This document shows, piece after piece, positions 49,085-58,468 of a stretch of DNA of 58,468 nt (position 1 is the stretch's first letter; each line of letters opens with the position of its first letter). The DNA is from Clostridiales bacterium (GTDB lineage Bacteria; Bacillota; Clostridia; Peptostreptococcales; NVVX01). The notes beneath the pieces are model-generated. The model made no database searches, was not told the origin of the DNA, and was given only the letters and a program-made list of their open reading frames with translations. Location: positions 1 to 58,468 of the forward strand of contig JAJOKP010000006.1 of assembly GCA_021129775.1 (NCBI GenBank), given 5' to 3'. The position numbers and the translations under genes were made by a program.

Positions 49085-50299
49085 TCAAGCTAAGTTAAAT
49101 ATTTTATGGATAGCTCGTACAGCATTTTCGGCTTCAGCTTCAGCTATTAGGCAGGATACTTTAATATCCGAAGTAGTGATTTGCTGAATATTTATATTTT
49201 CATTTCCTAAAGCTTCAAACATTTTCGCGGCAACTCCAGATGTCGTGATCATTCCAGCCCCAACGATAGATACCTTCGCAACAGTCGAATCAATTTCTAC
49301 ATCTTTTGCCCCTAGCTCCTCAGCAACTCTATAAATTGTTTGCCTCCCCTGAACTAATTGTTCTTCGTTAATAGTAAACGTTATATCATTAAGATTACCA
49401 TATGCTAAATTTTGAATAATCATATCTACATTAATCTCATCTTTTGCTAGCTTAGAAAAAAGTTCTGCTGCCATCCCTGGTCTATCAGCAATCCCTTTAA
49501 TTGCAACTTTTACTTCCCTCCTATCGCTAGTCACTCCAGTTACACTGCGCCGTTTTTCCATCTGCCTAACCTCCTTAACTATCGTACCTGTATTGTGATT
49601 AAAGCTTGAAGCTGCGTACAACTCAAGCCCATAAATTTTGGCTAGTTCAACCGAACGTGGATGCAGCACTTTCGCTCCTAGATTAGCCAATTCCAGCATC
49701 TCGTCACAAGAGATACAGTCTAACTTTTTCGCCTCGTGAACAATCCTAGGGTCGGCTGTATATATTCCATCAACATCAGAGTATATCTCGCACCTTTTTG
49801 CCCCTAAAGATATTGCTAAGGCTACCGCAGTAGTGTCTGACCCGCCGCGACCGAGAGTCGTAAAATCATCATTAGAATTTACTCCTTGAAAACCTGCAAC
49901 TACCACAATCTTACTATGGTTAAGTTCACTAATAATTCGGTCATTGTTTATTCCTGTTATTACAGCATGATTGTGGCGATTGTTTGTTTTAATTCCCACT
50001 TGACTTCCTGTTAATGATATGGCGGGAAACCCCTCACTTTGAATTGCCATACATAGTAAAGCAATCGATATTTGTTCACCCGTTGTTAAAAGCATATCAA
50101 TTTCTCTTGGATCTGGTTTATGGGTAATTTCTTTCATAAGTTTAATTAGCTGATCAGTAGTATCACCCATCGCCGAAACAGTTACCACAATCTGTGAGCC
50201 CTTTTTATGCTCCTTGATTATACGCTCTGCCACATTCTTAATCCTGTCAGGATTACCTACCGAGGTTCCACCATATTTTTGTACTATCAAATCCATCAC
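49085..50299 (-). CDS. lysC: Aspartate kinase
   Basis: IVQKYGGTSVGNPDRIKNVA; GRGGSDTTAVALA; tandem ACT domains. Confidence 0.96.
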   Translation of the reverse strand: MMDLIVQKYGGTSVGNPDRIKNVAERIIKEHKKGSQIVVTVSAMGDTTDQLIKLMKEITHKPDPREIDMLLTTGEQISIALLCMAIQSEGFPAISLTGSQVGIKTNNRHNHAVITGINNDRIISELNHSKIVVVAGFQGVNSNDDFTTLGRGGSDTTAVALAISLGAKRCEIYSDVDGIYTADPRIVHEAKKLDCISCDEMLELANLGAKVLHPRSVELAKIYGLELYAASSFNHNTGTIVKEVRQMEKRRSVTGVTSDRREVKVAIKGIADRPGMAAELFSKLAKDEINVDMIIQNLAYGNLNDITFTINEEQLVQGRQTIYRVAEELGAKDVEIDSTVAKVSIVGAGMITTSGVAAKMFEALGNENINIQQITTSDIKVSCLIAEAEAENAVRAIHKIFNLA

Positions 50300-50345
50300 T
50301 TTAACCCCCCACTAATCAATTTTTTTTACTTTTATGAACGACCCA

Positions 50346-51398
50346 TTAAAGTCCTATCACCGACAACACGCCATTAGCTGTCGGTTCAACTATGGTCGGT
50401 TTTGGCATTATATCTATAGCAGTATCAGGGTCTTTTAAACCATGCCCCGTCAAAACTGCAACAATTTTACTGCCAGATTTAATCTTACCTTTGTTTAGCA
50501 TCTTTTTTACCCCTGCTACCGATGCAGCTGAGGCTGGTTCGCATAAAACACCTTCCGTTGATGCTATTTCGTAATAGCTGTCTAATATCTCTTGATCGGT
50601 CACATAATTTATCAATCCACCTGACTCTTGCGAAGCATTAACAGCTTTATCCCAACTAGCAGGGTTACCGATTCTAATCGCTGTAGCAATCGTTTCTGGT
50701 TTTTCTATCACAATGTTTTTAGCAATCGCTGCCGATCCTTCAGCCTCGAACCCCATCATCTGAGGGAGACTATCTATCTTACCAACCTTATTATACTCTT
50801 TAAAACCTTGCCAATAAGCTGTTATATTCCCTGCGTTTCCTACTGGTATTGCCAAAATATCTGGGCCTCTCCCTAATTGATCACAAACCTCAAAGGCAGC
50901 GCTTTTCTGACCTTCAATACGAAATGGATTAAGAGAATTAACCAGAACAACAGGATAATTATCAGTTATTTCTTTTACAATAGTCAGGGCCTGGTCAAAA
51001 TTCCCCTTAATAGCTATTACTTGAGCTCCATGCATCAATGCTTGAGCCAGTTTTCCAAGGGCAATGTTCCCTTCTGGGATAACTACTATGGTTTTTAAGC
51101 CTGCTTTAGCGCCATATGCTGCTGCTGCTGCTGATGTATTCCCAGTTGAAGCACATATAATCGCTTTGGCACCATCTTCTACAGCTTTGGTTACTGCCAA
51201 AGTCATCCCTCTATCCTTAAAAGACCCAGTAGGATTAACTCCTTCATATTTTAAGTACAATTCTATCCCCAACTTTTTGCTAATTTTTTTTGCATATATT
51301 AAAGGGGTGTTCCCTTCCTGTAAACTAATAGCAGATACTCCCTCCTTAAGAGGCATAAACTCACGATAAGCATCAATAATTCCCGACCACGGTTTCAT
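50346..51398 (-). CDS. thrC: Threonine synthase
   Basis: [46 protein letters not shown]. Confidence 0.96.
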   Translation of the reverse strand: MKPWSGIIDAYREFMPLKEGVSAISLQEGNTPLIYAKKISKKLGIELYLKYEGVNPTGSFKDRGMTLAVTKAVEDGAKAIICASTGNTSAAAAAYGAKAGLKTIVVIPEGNIALGKLAQALMHGAQVIAIKGNFDQALTIVKEITDNYPVVLVNSLNPFRIEGQKSAAFEVCDQLGRGPDILAIPVGNAGNITAYWQGFKEYNKVGKIDSLPQMMGFEAEGSAAIAKNIVIEKPETIATAIRIGNPASWDKAVNASQESGGLINYVTDQEILDSYYEIASTEGVLCEPASAASVAGVKKMLNKGKIKSGSKIVAVLTGHGLKDPDTAIDIMPKPTIVEPTANGVLSVIGL

Positions 51399-51422
51399 TT
51401 AAATTCCTCCACTTCTTTAATA

Positions 51423-51532
51423 AGATTGGTTAACAGTTGTTAATCAATTGCAAAGCAGTTGTTAAACAGTTGTTCAGCAGTTGTTAAACCATCGTTCAAC
51501 CATCGCTCTACAATTGCTTAACCATTATGCTT
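51423..51532. repeat. Array of about ten consecutive 11-bp units between hom and thrC
   Basis: Units incl. cagttgttaat, cagttgttaaa, cagttgttcag, cagttgttaaa, ccatcgttcaa, ccatcgctcta, caattgcttaa in exact 11-bp register. Confidence 0.8.
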
Positions 51533-52864
51533 CTTTTCCACCCTAATAAGATTGTTTATTTTAACTACACTTTCCAAATTTTCCAGTTCGTACAATGATT
51601 TGCGCATATTTTCCTCTTTAACAGGATGTGTTATTAAAACTAACGGTACAATAGGCGTTAACATGTGTTTTTGTGAGACCGCTGAAAGGCTCACGTGATT
51701 ATCTCCAAGTACTTTTGTTACTTGCGACATAACACCTGGTTTATCCAATACTTGTATTCTAAGGTAAAAACTATTATCAATCTGATTAATTTCCTTTATC
51801 TGCTGATTTCGTGGAGCACCCAATGAATGAGTATCCAATCTATTATAATTAATATCTTTGGCAACTTGGATAATATCTGCTACTACCGCACTCCCTGTGG
51901 GCATTTGTCCAGCCCCTTTACCATAGAGCATGACGTCTCCAACAGCATCCCCATACAGATAAATCGCATTGTAGGCTCCATTAACCATGGCTAACGGATG
52001 ATTTTTGGAAATAAAAGCAGGGTGAACCCTTATATTTAACCCGTCATCATATTTTTTGCCTATTGCTAATAACTTTATCACGTAACCTAATTCATCAGCT
52101 AGCTTGATATCTTCTAGGGTTACACCCTCAATACCTTCTATGTAAATTGAATCAGCATCAACAGATGTTTCAAAAGCAATAGACGATAAAATAGCTATCT
52201 TGTATGCAGCATCAAATCCTTTAGTATCAGAAGAAGGGTCCCTTTCCGCATAACCAAGCCGTTGAGCTTCCTCTAGTGCTTTATCAAATTCTATTCTTTC
52301 CTGTGTCATTTTGGTCAAAATATAATTGGTTGTCCCATTCAAAATACCGTAAATTTCTTCAATTCGATTAGCAACCAGAGATTCTTTTAAAGGACGTATA
52401 ATTGGAATTCCCCCTGCTACGCTGGCTTCAAAACTAACCTGAACTTCATTTTCTCTAGCTAGCTTCAAGATTTCATCACCATATTTGGCAATTACTAGCT
52501 TATTAGCTGTTACCACACTCTTTCCCTTTGAAATAGCTTTAGTAATATATTCATAGGCAGGTTCTTCACCCCCCATTAACTCCACAATTAACTCAATCTC
52601 TGGGTCATCCAGAATATCCTCTACATTGTATGTTAATACCTCTGGAGGTAGTTCTATTTCCCTTTTTTTGCTATTATCTTTAACTAGTATTTTCTCAACC
52701 TTTAATTCAGTACCTACCTTATTCTTTATATTCTCTCCGCGTTTGTTCATAATGGCAACTACCCCACTGCCAACTGTTCCCATTCCTAAAATTGCTATTT
52801 TAATCACCTGATTACTCCTCTCTACTTGCATCATTTTATCCACTGTAACCCCTTGATAAGGCAA
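51518..52864 (-). CDS. hom: Homoserine dehydrogenase (annotated start probably too early)
   Basis: IKIAILGMGTVGSGVVAIM; GILNGTTNYILTKM; C-terminal ACT domain. Confidence 0.96.
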   Translation of the reverse strand: MPYQGVTVDKMMQVERSNQVIKIAILGMGTVGSGVVAIMNKRGENIKNKVGTELKVEKILVKDNSKKREIELPPEVLTYNVEDILDDPEIELIVELMGGEEPAYEYITKAISKGKSVVTANKLVIAKYGDEILKLARENEVQVSFEASVAGGIPIIRPLKESLVANRIEEIYGILNGTTNYILTKMTQERIEFDKALEEAQRLGYAERDPSSDTKGFDAAYKIAILSSIAFETSVDADSIYIEGIEGVTLEDIKLADELGYVIKLLAIGKKYDDGLNIRVHPAFISKNHPLAMVNGAYNAIYLYGDAVGDVMLYGKGAGQMPTGSAVVADIIQVAKDINYNRLDTHSLGAPRNQQIKEINQIDNSFYLRIQVLDKPGVMSQVTKVLGDNHVSLSAVSQKHMLTPIVPLVLITHPVKEENMRKSLYELENLESVVKINNLIRVEKKHNG

Positions 52865-52907
52865 CGGGATGTTTTGTTTGCCACATTATTGCTCTTTCGT
52901 GCTTCCA

Positions 52908-53870
52908 TCATTCTATCCACTGTAACCCTTTATTGTCAGGGCAAGTAACTATGTACTTACTATGAATGTTATGCTTTGCAAAGCCAGATACCATAACCTC
53001 TCCTATTTCCTTACTATTTTTCCTCGAAAAAGCCAGAACAGTAGGACCTGCACCACTTAAAGCAACTCCTATAGCGCCAGCCTGATAGCCCTTTTCAAGC
53101 ACGTACTTAAAACCTGGAATCAAAGCCGACCGATAATCTTGGTGTAGGCGATCTTGCATTGCTACAGATAATAAATCCCAATCCGCATCATATAAACTAG
53201 CTGCTAGTAGAGCAGTCCTACTATGATTAAAGATAGCATCTTGATAGTCAACTTGCTTTGGTATCACCTGACGCAAAGCCTCTGTTTGTAGCTGAAAGCT
53301 AGGGGTCACCAAAATCACTTGTAAATTCTCATCCACTTCTATTTTTTTATAGAAATGTTCTTTCTCACTCGTAACACTTATAACGAAACCACCCATCAAT
53401 GCAGGAACCACGTTATCAGGGTGTTTTTCAATTTCAATTGCAATCTTTAATATCTCACTCTGTTTAAAGGGATTCTCCAATAACCTATTAGCCCCCACCA
53501 GTCCTGCGATAATCGCGGTAGCGCTACTACCAAGACCTCGCGCCATGGGAATAGAAATTTCCTCAACAACCTCAATGCCATCTAAGGGCTTATTACAAAC
53601 ACTGAACAAATGCTTCATAGCTACATATACTAGGTTGTCATGAAGAGGCAGTTCAATTGAATTGCCAGTTTCTACCTCTTTTATCCTGATTTTCACTCCT
53701 TTTTCAATCTTCTTAAATCTAAAGGTATTATAGAGCTTTAGTGCTATACCCAAACTATCAAAACCAGGTCCTAAATTAGCTGAAGTCGCTGGTACTCTCA
53801 CTGAAAACATAGCTTCACCCTTCCAAAAATATGTTAACGATATACTACCATTCTTTTGCATAAAAAACAA
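52908..53870 (-). CDS. thrB: Homoserine kinase (true start probably MFSVRVPATSANLGPGF)
   Basis: VRVPATSANLGPGFDSLGIAL; IPMARGLGSSATAIIAGL; GAIGVALSGAGPTVLAF. Confidence 0.96.
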   Translation of the reverse strand: MFFMQKNGSISLTYFWKGEAMFSVRVPATSANLGPGFDSLGIALKLYNTFRFKKIEKGVKIRIKEVETGNSIELPLHDNLVYVAMKHLFSVCNKPLDGIEVVEEISIPMARGLGSSATAIIAGLVGANRLLENPFKQSEILKIAIEIEKHPDNVVPALMGGFVISVTSEKEHFYKKIEVDENLQVILVTPSFQLQTEALRQVIPKQVDYQDAIFNHSRTALLAASLYDADWDLLSVAMQDRLHQDYRSALIPGFKYVLEKGYQAGAIGVALSGAGPTVLAFSRKNSKEIGEVMVSGFAKHNIHSKYIVTCPDNKGLQWIE

Positions 53871-53980
53871 GAGGGATTTATGTTTATACGACTATTCCAA
53901 CTAATTTATGCTATACCTTTTCAAAAGATTACTTCCTTTGGCGGGTATCCACAAGGGGCATCTCCACTAACGCTTTGGTG

Positions 53981-56900
53981 TTAAATCTTTGCAATGTCAA
54001 TTACCTCTAAGTCTTTTTCCTCTTTATTTAGTTTTAAACTAACAATTACTGCCTTTGCAGTATCTAAAGAAGTTAAACATGGAATAGATTGTTCTACCGA
54101 TTTTCTTCTGATTTTAAACCCATCTGTTCTGGGCTGTCTGCCACGAGTAGGGGTGTTAATAACTAAATCTACTTTCCCAAATTGTATAAGATCTAATGTG
54201 TCAGGCTTACCTTCACTAATCTTTTTTACTACACTAACACCTACGCCACTCTTCTGAAGTACGTGGGCAGTATTGCTAGTCGCAAACAGCTTAAACCCGA
54301 GTTCTCTTAAATCCCATGCAATTGAAACTAGATCTTGTTTGTCTGCATCTTTTACAGTCATTAACACATTCCCAGTTTTTGGAACCATAATTCCTGCAGC
54401 AATCAATCCTTTATATAATGCTTCATCAAAACTTTCAGATATACCTATTACTTCTCCGGTGGATTTCATTTCAGGTCCAAGACTTGTCTCTGCATCCTGT
54501 AGTTTTTCAAATGAGAATACAGGTACTTTGACAGCTACGTATTTCCCCTTTGAATATAATCCTACACCATACCCCATGTCTTTTAGTTTTTTACCAAGCA
54601 TGGCTTTAGTAGCCAAATTTACCATAGGTATGTTCGTAACCTTGCTAATAAAGGGAATGGTTCTGCTTGAGCGAGGATTCACTTCTATAACATATACCTG
54701 TTCATTATATAAAATAAATTGAATATTAATTAATCCTATAATATTTAATGCTTTTGCTAATTTATAGGTATAATCTACAATCATGTCTTTGTACTTTTGC
54801 TCAATAGTTTGAGTTGGGTAGACCGATATACTGTCACCAGAATGGATGCCAGCTTTTTCTAAATGTTCCATAATTCCAGGAATCAATATTTCTTCACCAT
54901 CACAAATGGCATCTACTTCTATCTCTTTGCCCATCATGTATTTATCAATTAAAATAGGATGTTCCTGCTTCGTTTCGTTAATGATTCTCATAAACTCAAT
55001 TATATCTTCTTCATTAAAAGCAATTTCCATTCCTCGTCCACCAAGCACATAAGATGGTCTTAGCAAGACGGGAAATCCCAATTCATTAGCAGCTTTTAGT
55101 GCTTTTTCTAACGTGAATACTGGCTTTCCTCGGGGTCTTGGTACACCACATTCCTCTAAAATTCTATCAAACTTTTCTCTATCCTCTGCAGCATCAATGT
55201 TTTGGGCAGATGTTCCTAATATTTTGACCCCCAAGTCATTTAACGTTTTAGTAAGTTTAATTGCCGTTTGCCCTCCAAATTGCAAAATAACGCCATCAGG
55301 CTTTTCTTTATTAATAATATCTGTAACATCCTCAGAAGTTAACGGTTCAAAATATAGACGGTCCGAAATATCGAAATCGGTACTGACCGTTTCTGGATTG
55401 TTATTTACAATAATTGCTTCATAGCCTTCTTCTTTTAACGCCCCTACCGAGTGAACGGAGCAATAGTCAAATTCAATTCCTTGCCCTATTTTAATGGGAC
55501 CAGAACCTATTACAAGCACTTTTTTATTATTAGATTGTTTGACCTCGCAATGTTCATCATAGGTAGAGTAATAATAAGGCGTTACAGCTTCAAATTCTGC
55601 TGCGCAGGTATCTACCATCTTGTAGGTCGGATAAATATCAAGAGATTCTCTTAATGCTGTCACTTTCTGCTTGTCACTACCAACAAATGTAGCGATAACT
55701 GCGTCTGGATACCCCATTTTTTTCGCTTTAATAAATATATCTTTATCCAATTGCATTATTGTTTTGGTTTTTAAATATGTTTCCATTTTAATAAGTTGAT
55801 CTATTTTATCAAGAAAAAATAAATCAATTTTTGTGATTTCATTGATTTCATAAATTGTAATCGAACGTCTTAATGCTTCTGCAATTACAAATATTCTCTC
55901 ATCGTCTACATTCTTAATTTTTGAGTGAATTTCTTCTACAGATAATTTTTTCAGATGGTCCAATTCAATACTGAAAAGCCCCATTTCGAGAGAACGTATG
56001 GCTTTCATAAGTCCCCCTTCAAAAGAAGAACTGATTGTCATAACCTCTCCTGTAGCTTTCATTTGTGTGCCAAGTGTTCTTTTAGCTTTTACAAATTTAT
56101 CGAAAGGCCATTTCGGTATTTTTACAACTACATAATCCAATGTAGGTTCAAAGCATGCATAAGTTTTGCCAGTTACAGCATTTTTAATTTCATCCAAGCC
56201 ATAACCTATTGCAATTTTAGATGCCACTTTTGCAATAGGATAACCTGTTGCTTTTGAAGCAAGTGCGCTAGAGCGACTTACACGTGGGTTAACTTCAATA
56301 ACTGCATATTCAAAGCTTTCAGGATGAAGCGCAAATTGAACATTGCATCCCCCTTCAATCCCTAATGTTGATATTATATTCAGCGATGCACTTCGTAGCA
56401 TCTGATATTCTTTATCAGCAAGGGTTTGAGAAGGTGCCACAACAATACTATCACCAGTGTGAACCCCTACAGGATCAATGTTTTCCATGTTACAAACTAT
56501 AATACAATTACCCTTTCTATCTCTCATTACCTCATATTCTATTTCCTTCCACCCAGAGATACATCTTTCAATAAGCACCTGATGCACTCTGCTGAGTCGT
56601 AAACCATTGGGAACTATTTCAAGCAGTTCTTGCTCATTATATGCAATACCGCCACCTGCACCTCCCATAGTATAAGCAGGACGCACAATAATAGGAAACC
56701 CTATTTCCTTTGCAATACTCAATGCATCTTCATAAGTATTTGCTATCTCGCTTAAAATTACAGACTCCCCAATTTTTTTCATTGTATCTTTGAATTTCTG
56801 ACGATCTTCCGCCATTTTAATTGCTTCAACAGCTGTTCCTAGCAGTTTTATACCTTGTTTCCGCAAGAAGCCCTCGTCTTCTAGCTCCATTGCCAAATTA

Positions 56901-57187
56901 AGCCCAGTCTGCCCTCCTAATGTCGGCAGAATGCTGTCAGGTCTTTCTTTTAAAATAATCTTCTTAATAACTTCCACAGTTAGTGGTTCTATATATACTC
57001 TATTTGCAATATTTTTATCGGTCATAATTGTTGCAGGATTACTATTCGCCAATACAACTTCAATGCCTTCTTCTCGTAAAGCGCGGCAGGCTTGTGTACC
57101 CGCATAGTCAAACTCTGCTGCTTGACCAATAATAATTGGACCAGAACCAATAACTAATACTTTTCTTATATCTGTTCTAAGTGGCAA
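53981..57187 (-). CDS. carB: Carbamoyl-phosphate synthase large subunit
   Basis: [33 protein letters not shown]; duplicated ATP-grasp halves. Confidence 0.98.
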   Translation of the reverse strand: MPLRTDIRKVLVIGSGPIIIGQAAEFDYAGTQACRALREEGIEVVLANSNPATIMTDKNIANRVYIEPLTVEVIKKIILKERPDSILPTLGGQTGLNLAMELEDEGFLRKQGIKLLGTAVEAIKMAEDRQKFKDTMKKIGESVILSEIANTYEDALSIAKEIGFPIIVRPAYTMGGAGGGIAYNEQELLEIVPNGLRLSRVHQVLIERCISGWKEIEYEVMRDRKGNCIIVCNMENIDPVGVHTGDSIVVAPSQTLADKEYQMLRSASLNIISTLGIEGGCNVQFALHPESFEYAVIEVNPRVSRSSALASKATGYPIAKVASKIAIGYGLDEIKNAVTGKTYACFEPTLDYVVVKIPKWPFDKFVKAKRTLGTQMKATGEVMTISSSFEGGLMKAIRSLEMGLFSIELDHLKKLSVEEIHSKIKNVDDERIFVIAEALRRSITIYEINEITKIDLFFLDKIDQLIKMETYLKTKTIMQLDKDIFIKAKKMGYPDAVIATFVGSDKQKVTALRESLDIYPTYKMVDTCAAEFEAVTPYYYSTYDEHCEVKQSNNKKVLVIGSGPIKIGQGIEFDYCSVHSVGALKEEGYEAIIVNNNPETVSTDFDISDRLYFEPLTSEDVTDIINKEKPDGVILQFGGQTAIKLTKTLNDLGVKILGTSAQNIDAAEDREKFDRILEECGVPRPRGKPVFTLEKALKAANELGFPVLLRPSYVLGGRGMEIAFNEEDIIEFMRIINETKQEHPILIDKYMMGKEIEVDAICDGEEILIPGIMEHLEKAGIHSGDSISVYPTQTIEQKYKDMIVDYTYKLAKALNIIGLINIQFILYNEQVYVIEVNPRSSRTIPFISKVTNIPMVNLATKAMLGKKLKDMGYGVGLYSKGKYVAVKVPVFSFEKLQDAETSLGPEMKSTGEVIGISESFDEALYKGLIAAGIMVPKTGNVLMTVKDADKQDLVSIAWDLRELGFKLFATSNTAHVLQKSGVGVSVVKKISEGKPDTLDLIQFGKVDLVINTPTRGRQPRTDGFKIRRKSVEQSIPCLTSLDTAKAVIVSLKLNKEEKDLEVIDIAKI

Positions 57188-58271
57188 CTCGCTTCCCCTC
57201 CTTATGAATTTTCAATGACTCCAAAAATTCATCAAATAAATAGGCGGTGTCCCTTGGTCCTGGCGAGGCTTCGGGGTGAAATTGCACCGTAAATATCGGT
57301 TTGTTCTTATAGCGGATACCTTCTATAGTTCCATCATTCATGCTAACATGTGTAATCGTTGCTAAATCCTTATCCAAAGAAGATTCTACAATGGTATGCC
57401 CATGGTTTTGAGATGTAATATAAGTAAGATCTTTTTCCAGATCTTTAACAGGATGATTACATCCTCTATGCCCATATTTGAGACGTTTCGTATCTAAATC
57501 GTTTGCCAAAGCTACGAGCTGATGACCTAAACAAACCCCCAAAATTGGCTTTTCAGCATTTATTATACCTTTGATGTTTTGTATTTCCTGAGTACAATCT
57601 TTAGGGTCACCTGGTCCATTGGACAACACAATACCGTCAGTATTTAAACTTAATATTTCTTCCGCACTTGTCTTTGCAGGTAATACTACAACGTCACATC
57701 CTCTGTTTGTAAGTGAGCTTATTATACTTGCTTTAGTCCCCAAATCTACCACTGCAACTTTAAGACCGTCTCCTTTGTAGTGCTGAACATTCTGACATGT
57801 CACTTTGTCTACTGGATTGATGTTTGAAAAACCTCTTATTTCTTTCATTTTATTTTCAACTTTGAAATTCACATCTGTTGAAATGATGCCATTCATTGTC
57901 CCCTTGTTACGCAAAATTTTAGTCAATGCACGAGTATCTATTCCTTCTATTGCAATAATATCATATCTTTTCAAATACTGATCTAAAGTTTCAGCAGAAC
58001 GCCAATTACTGGGTGATTCACACAATTCCCTTACAATAAATCCCTTTAGATGAGGCTTTGTTGATTCAAAATCATCTGTATTGATACCATAGTTACCTAT
58101 AAGCGGATATGTCATTGTTACAATTTGCCCGCAATAAGAAGGATCAGTAAGTATTTCCTGATAACCTGTCATCCCTGTGTTAAACACAATTTCTCCGATA
58201 ACCTCTCCTGCTGCACCCACACTATTTCCTTTAAAAATCGTGCCATCTTCTAAAGCCAAACTCGCTTTCAT
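57177..58271 (-). CDS. carA: Carbamoyl-phosphate synthase small subunit
   Basis: [52 protein letters not shown]. Confidence 0.98.
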   Translation of the reverse strand: MKASLALEDGTIFKGNSVGAAGEVIGEIVFNTGMTGYQEILTDPSYCGQIVTMTYPLIGNYGINTDDFESTKPHLKGFIVRELCESPSNWRSAETLDQYLKRYDIIAIEGIDTRALTKILRNKGTMNGIISTDVNFKVENKMKEIRGFSNINPVDKVTCQNVQHYKGDGLKVAVVDLGTKASIISSLTNRGCDVVVLPAKTSAEEILSLNTDGIVLSNGPGDPKDCTQEIQNIKGIINAEKPILGVCLGHQLVALANDLDTKRLKYGHRGCNHPVKDLEKDLTYITSQNHGHTIVESSLDKDLATITHVSMNDGTIEGIRYKNKPIFTVQFHPEASPGPRDTAYLFDEFLESLKIHKEGKRVAT

Positions 58272-58329
58272 ATTCTACCTCCTGTTTGCTTTTTTGTAAT
58301 TTAGATGCTCGCAGAAATTGTTAATATAC

Positions 58330-58468
58330 TTAGGGCTTGTGATGAAATAAGCTGTGCAATGTTGCGAAGGATTCTCGTTCATAACCAAGACGTGTAAATA
58401 GGCGCATAGCAGTGTTATGTAACTGTTTCCACAACGCAGGGTATGGACGAAAAAACAAGTAAGATTGT
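58330..58468 (-). other. C-terminal end of an unidentified ORF running off the window edge
   Basis: Minus-strand open frame SYLFFRPYPALWKQLHNTAMRLFTRLGYERESFATLHSLFHHKP*. Confidence 0.35.

Noticed and set aside
51423-51532. CRISPR-like or iteron origin
   Set aside because: Units are contiguous 11-mers without spacers and no replication gene is nearby

Overview
AT-rich window from an anaerobic, Clostridia-like Firmicute. Calls rest on reading the sequence and on family knowledge; no searches were run. Layout: (1) 1-3.6 kb, a Tn7/Mu-type transposon (DUF6431 zinc ribbon, DDE transposase, ExeA/TniB-like ATPase, amber-interrupted TIGR04540-like gene) with repeated putative transposase-binding sites. 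It abuts an ISL3 remnant. (2) 3.9-19.1 kb, a defence island on the minus strand: YhcG/DUF1016 PDDEXK nuclease, Mrr-like endonuclease, YgjP-type metallopeptidase, type I R-M (HsdR, HsdS with an extra C-terminal domain, HsdM), then a tight four-gene ABC-3C-like operon. In that operon the ABC ATPase N-lobe and coiled coil appear fused to an SF1 helicase, followed by a DUF2290 gene. This is the best candidate for an undescribed system. (3) An IS110 relic, an orphan ParB with a perfect internal 27-bp palindrome, and a frameshifted RlmD/RumA. (4) Housekeeping genes: GerMN protein, aldo/keto reductase, FxsA, Ung, RpoN, and the YjjI/YjjW glycyl-radical system behind a consensus sigma-54 promoter. (5) BmpA-type nucleoside ABC transporter, IclR regulator, CaiB-type CoA transferase. 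(6) A complete glycine reductase operon (grdX-trxB-trxA-grdE-grdA-grdB-grdC-grdD) with in-frame Sec UGA codons in grdA and grdB. A tandem glycine riboswitch and a candidate structured ncRNA lie upstream. (7) lysC, thrC, hom, thrB, carB, carA. Several repeat families (REP/REPIN-like pairs, a MITE with a near-TSD, 113-bp tandem repeats, an 11-bp phased array) fill the intergenic regions.
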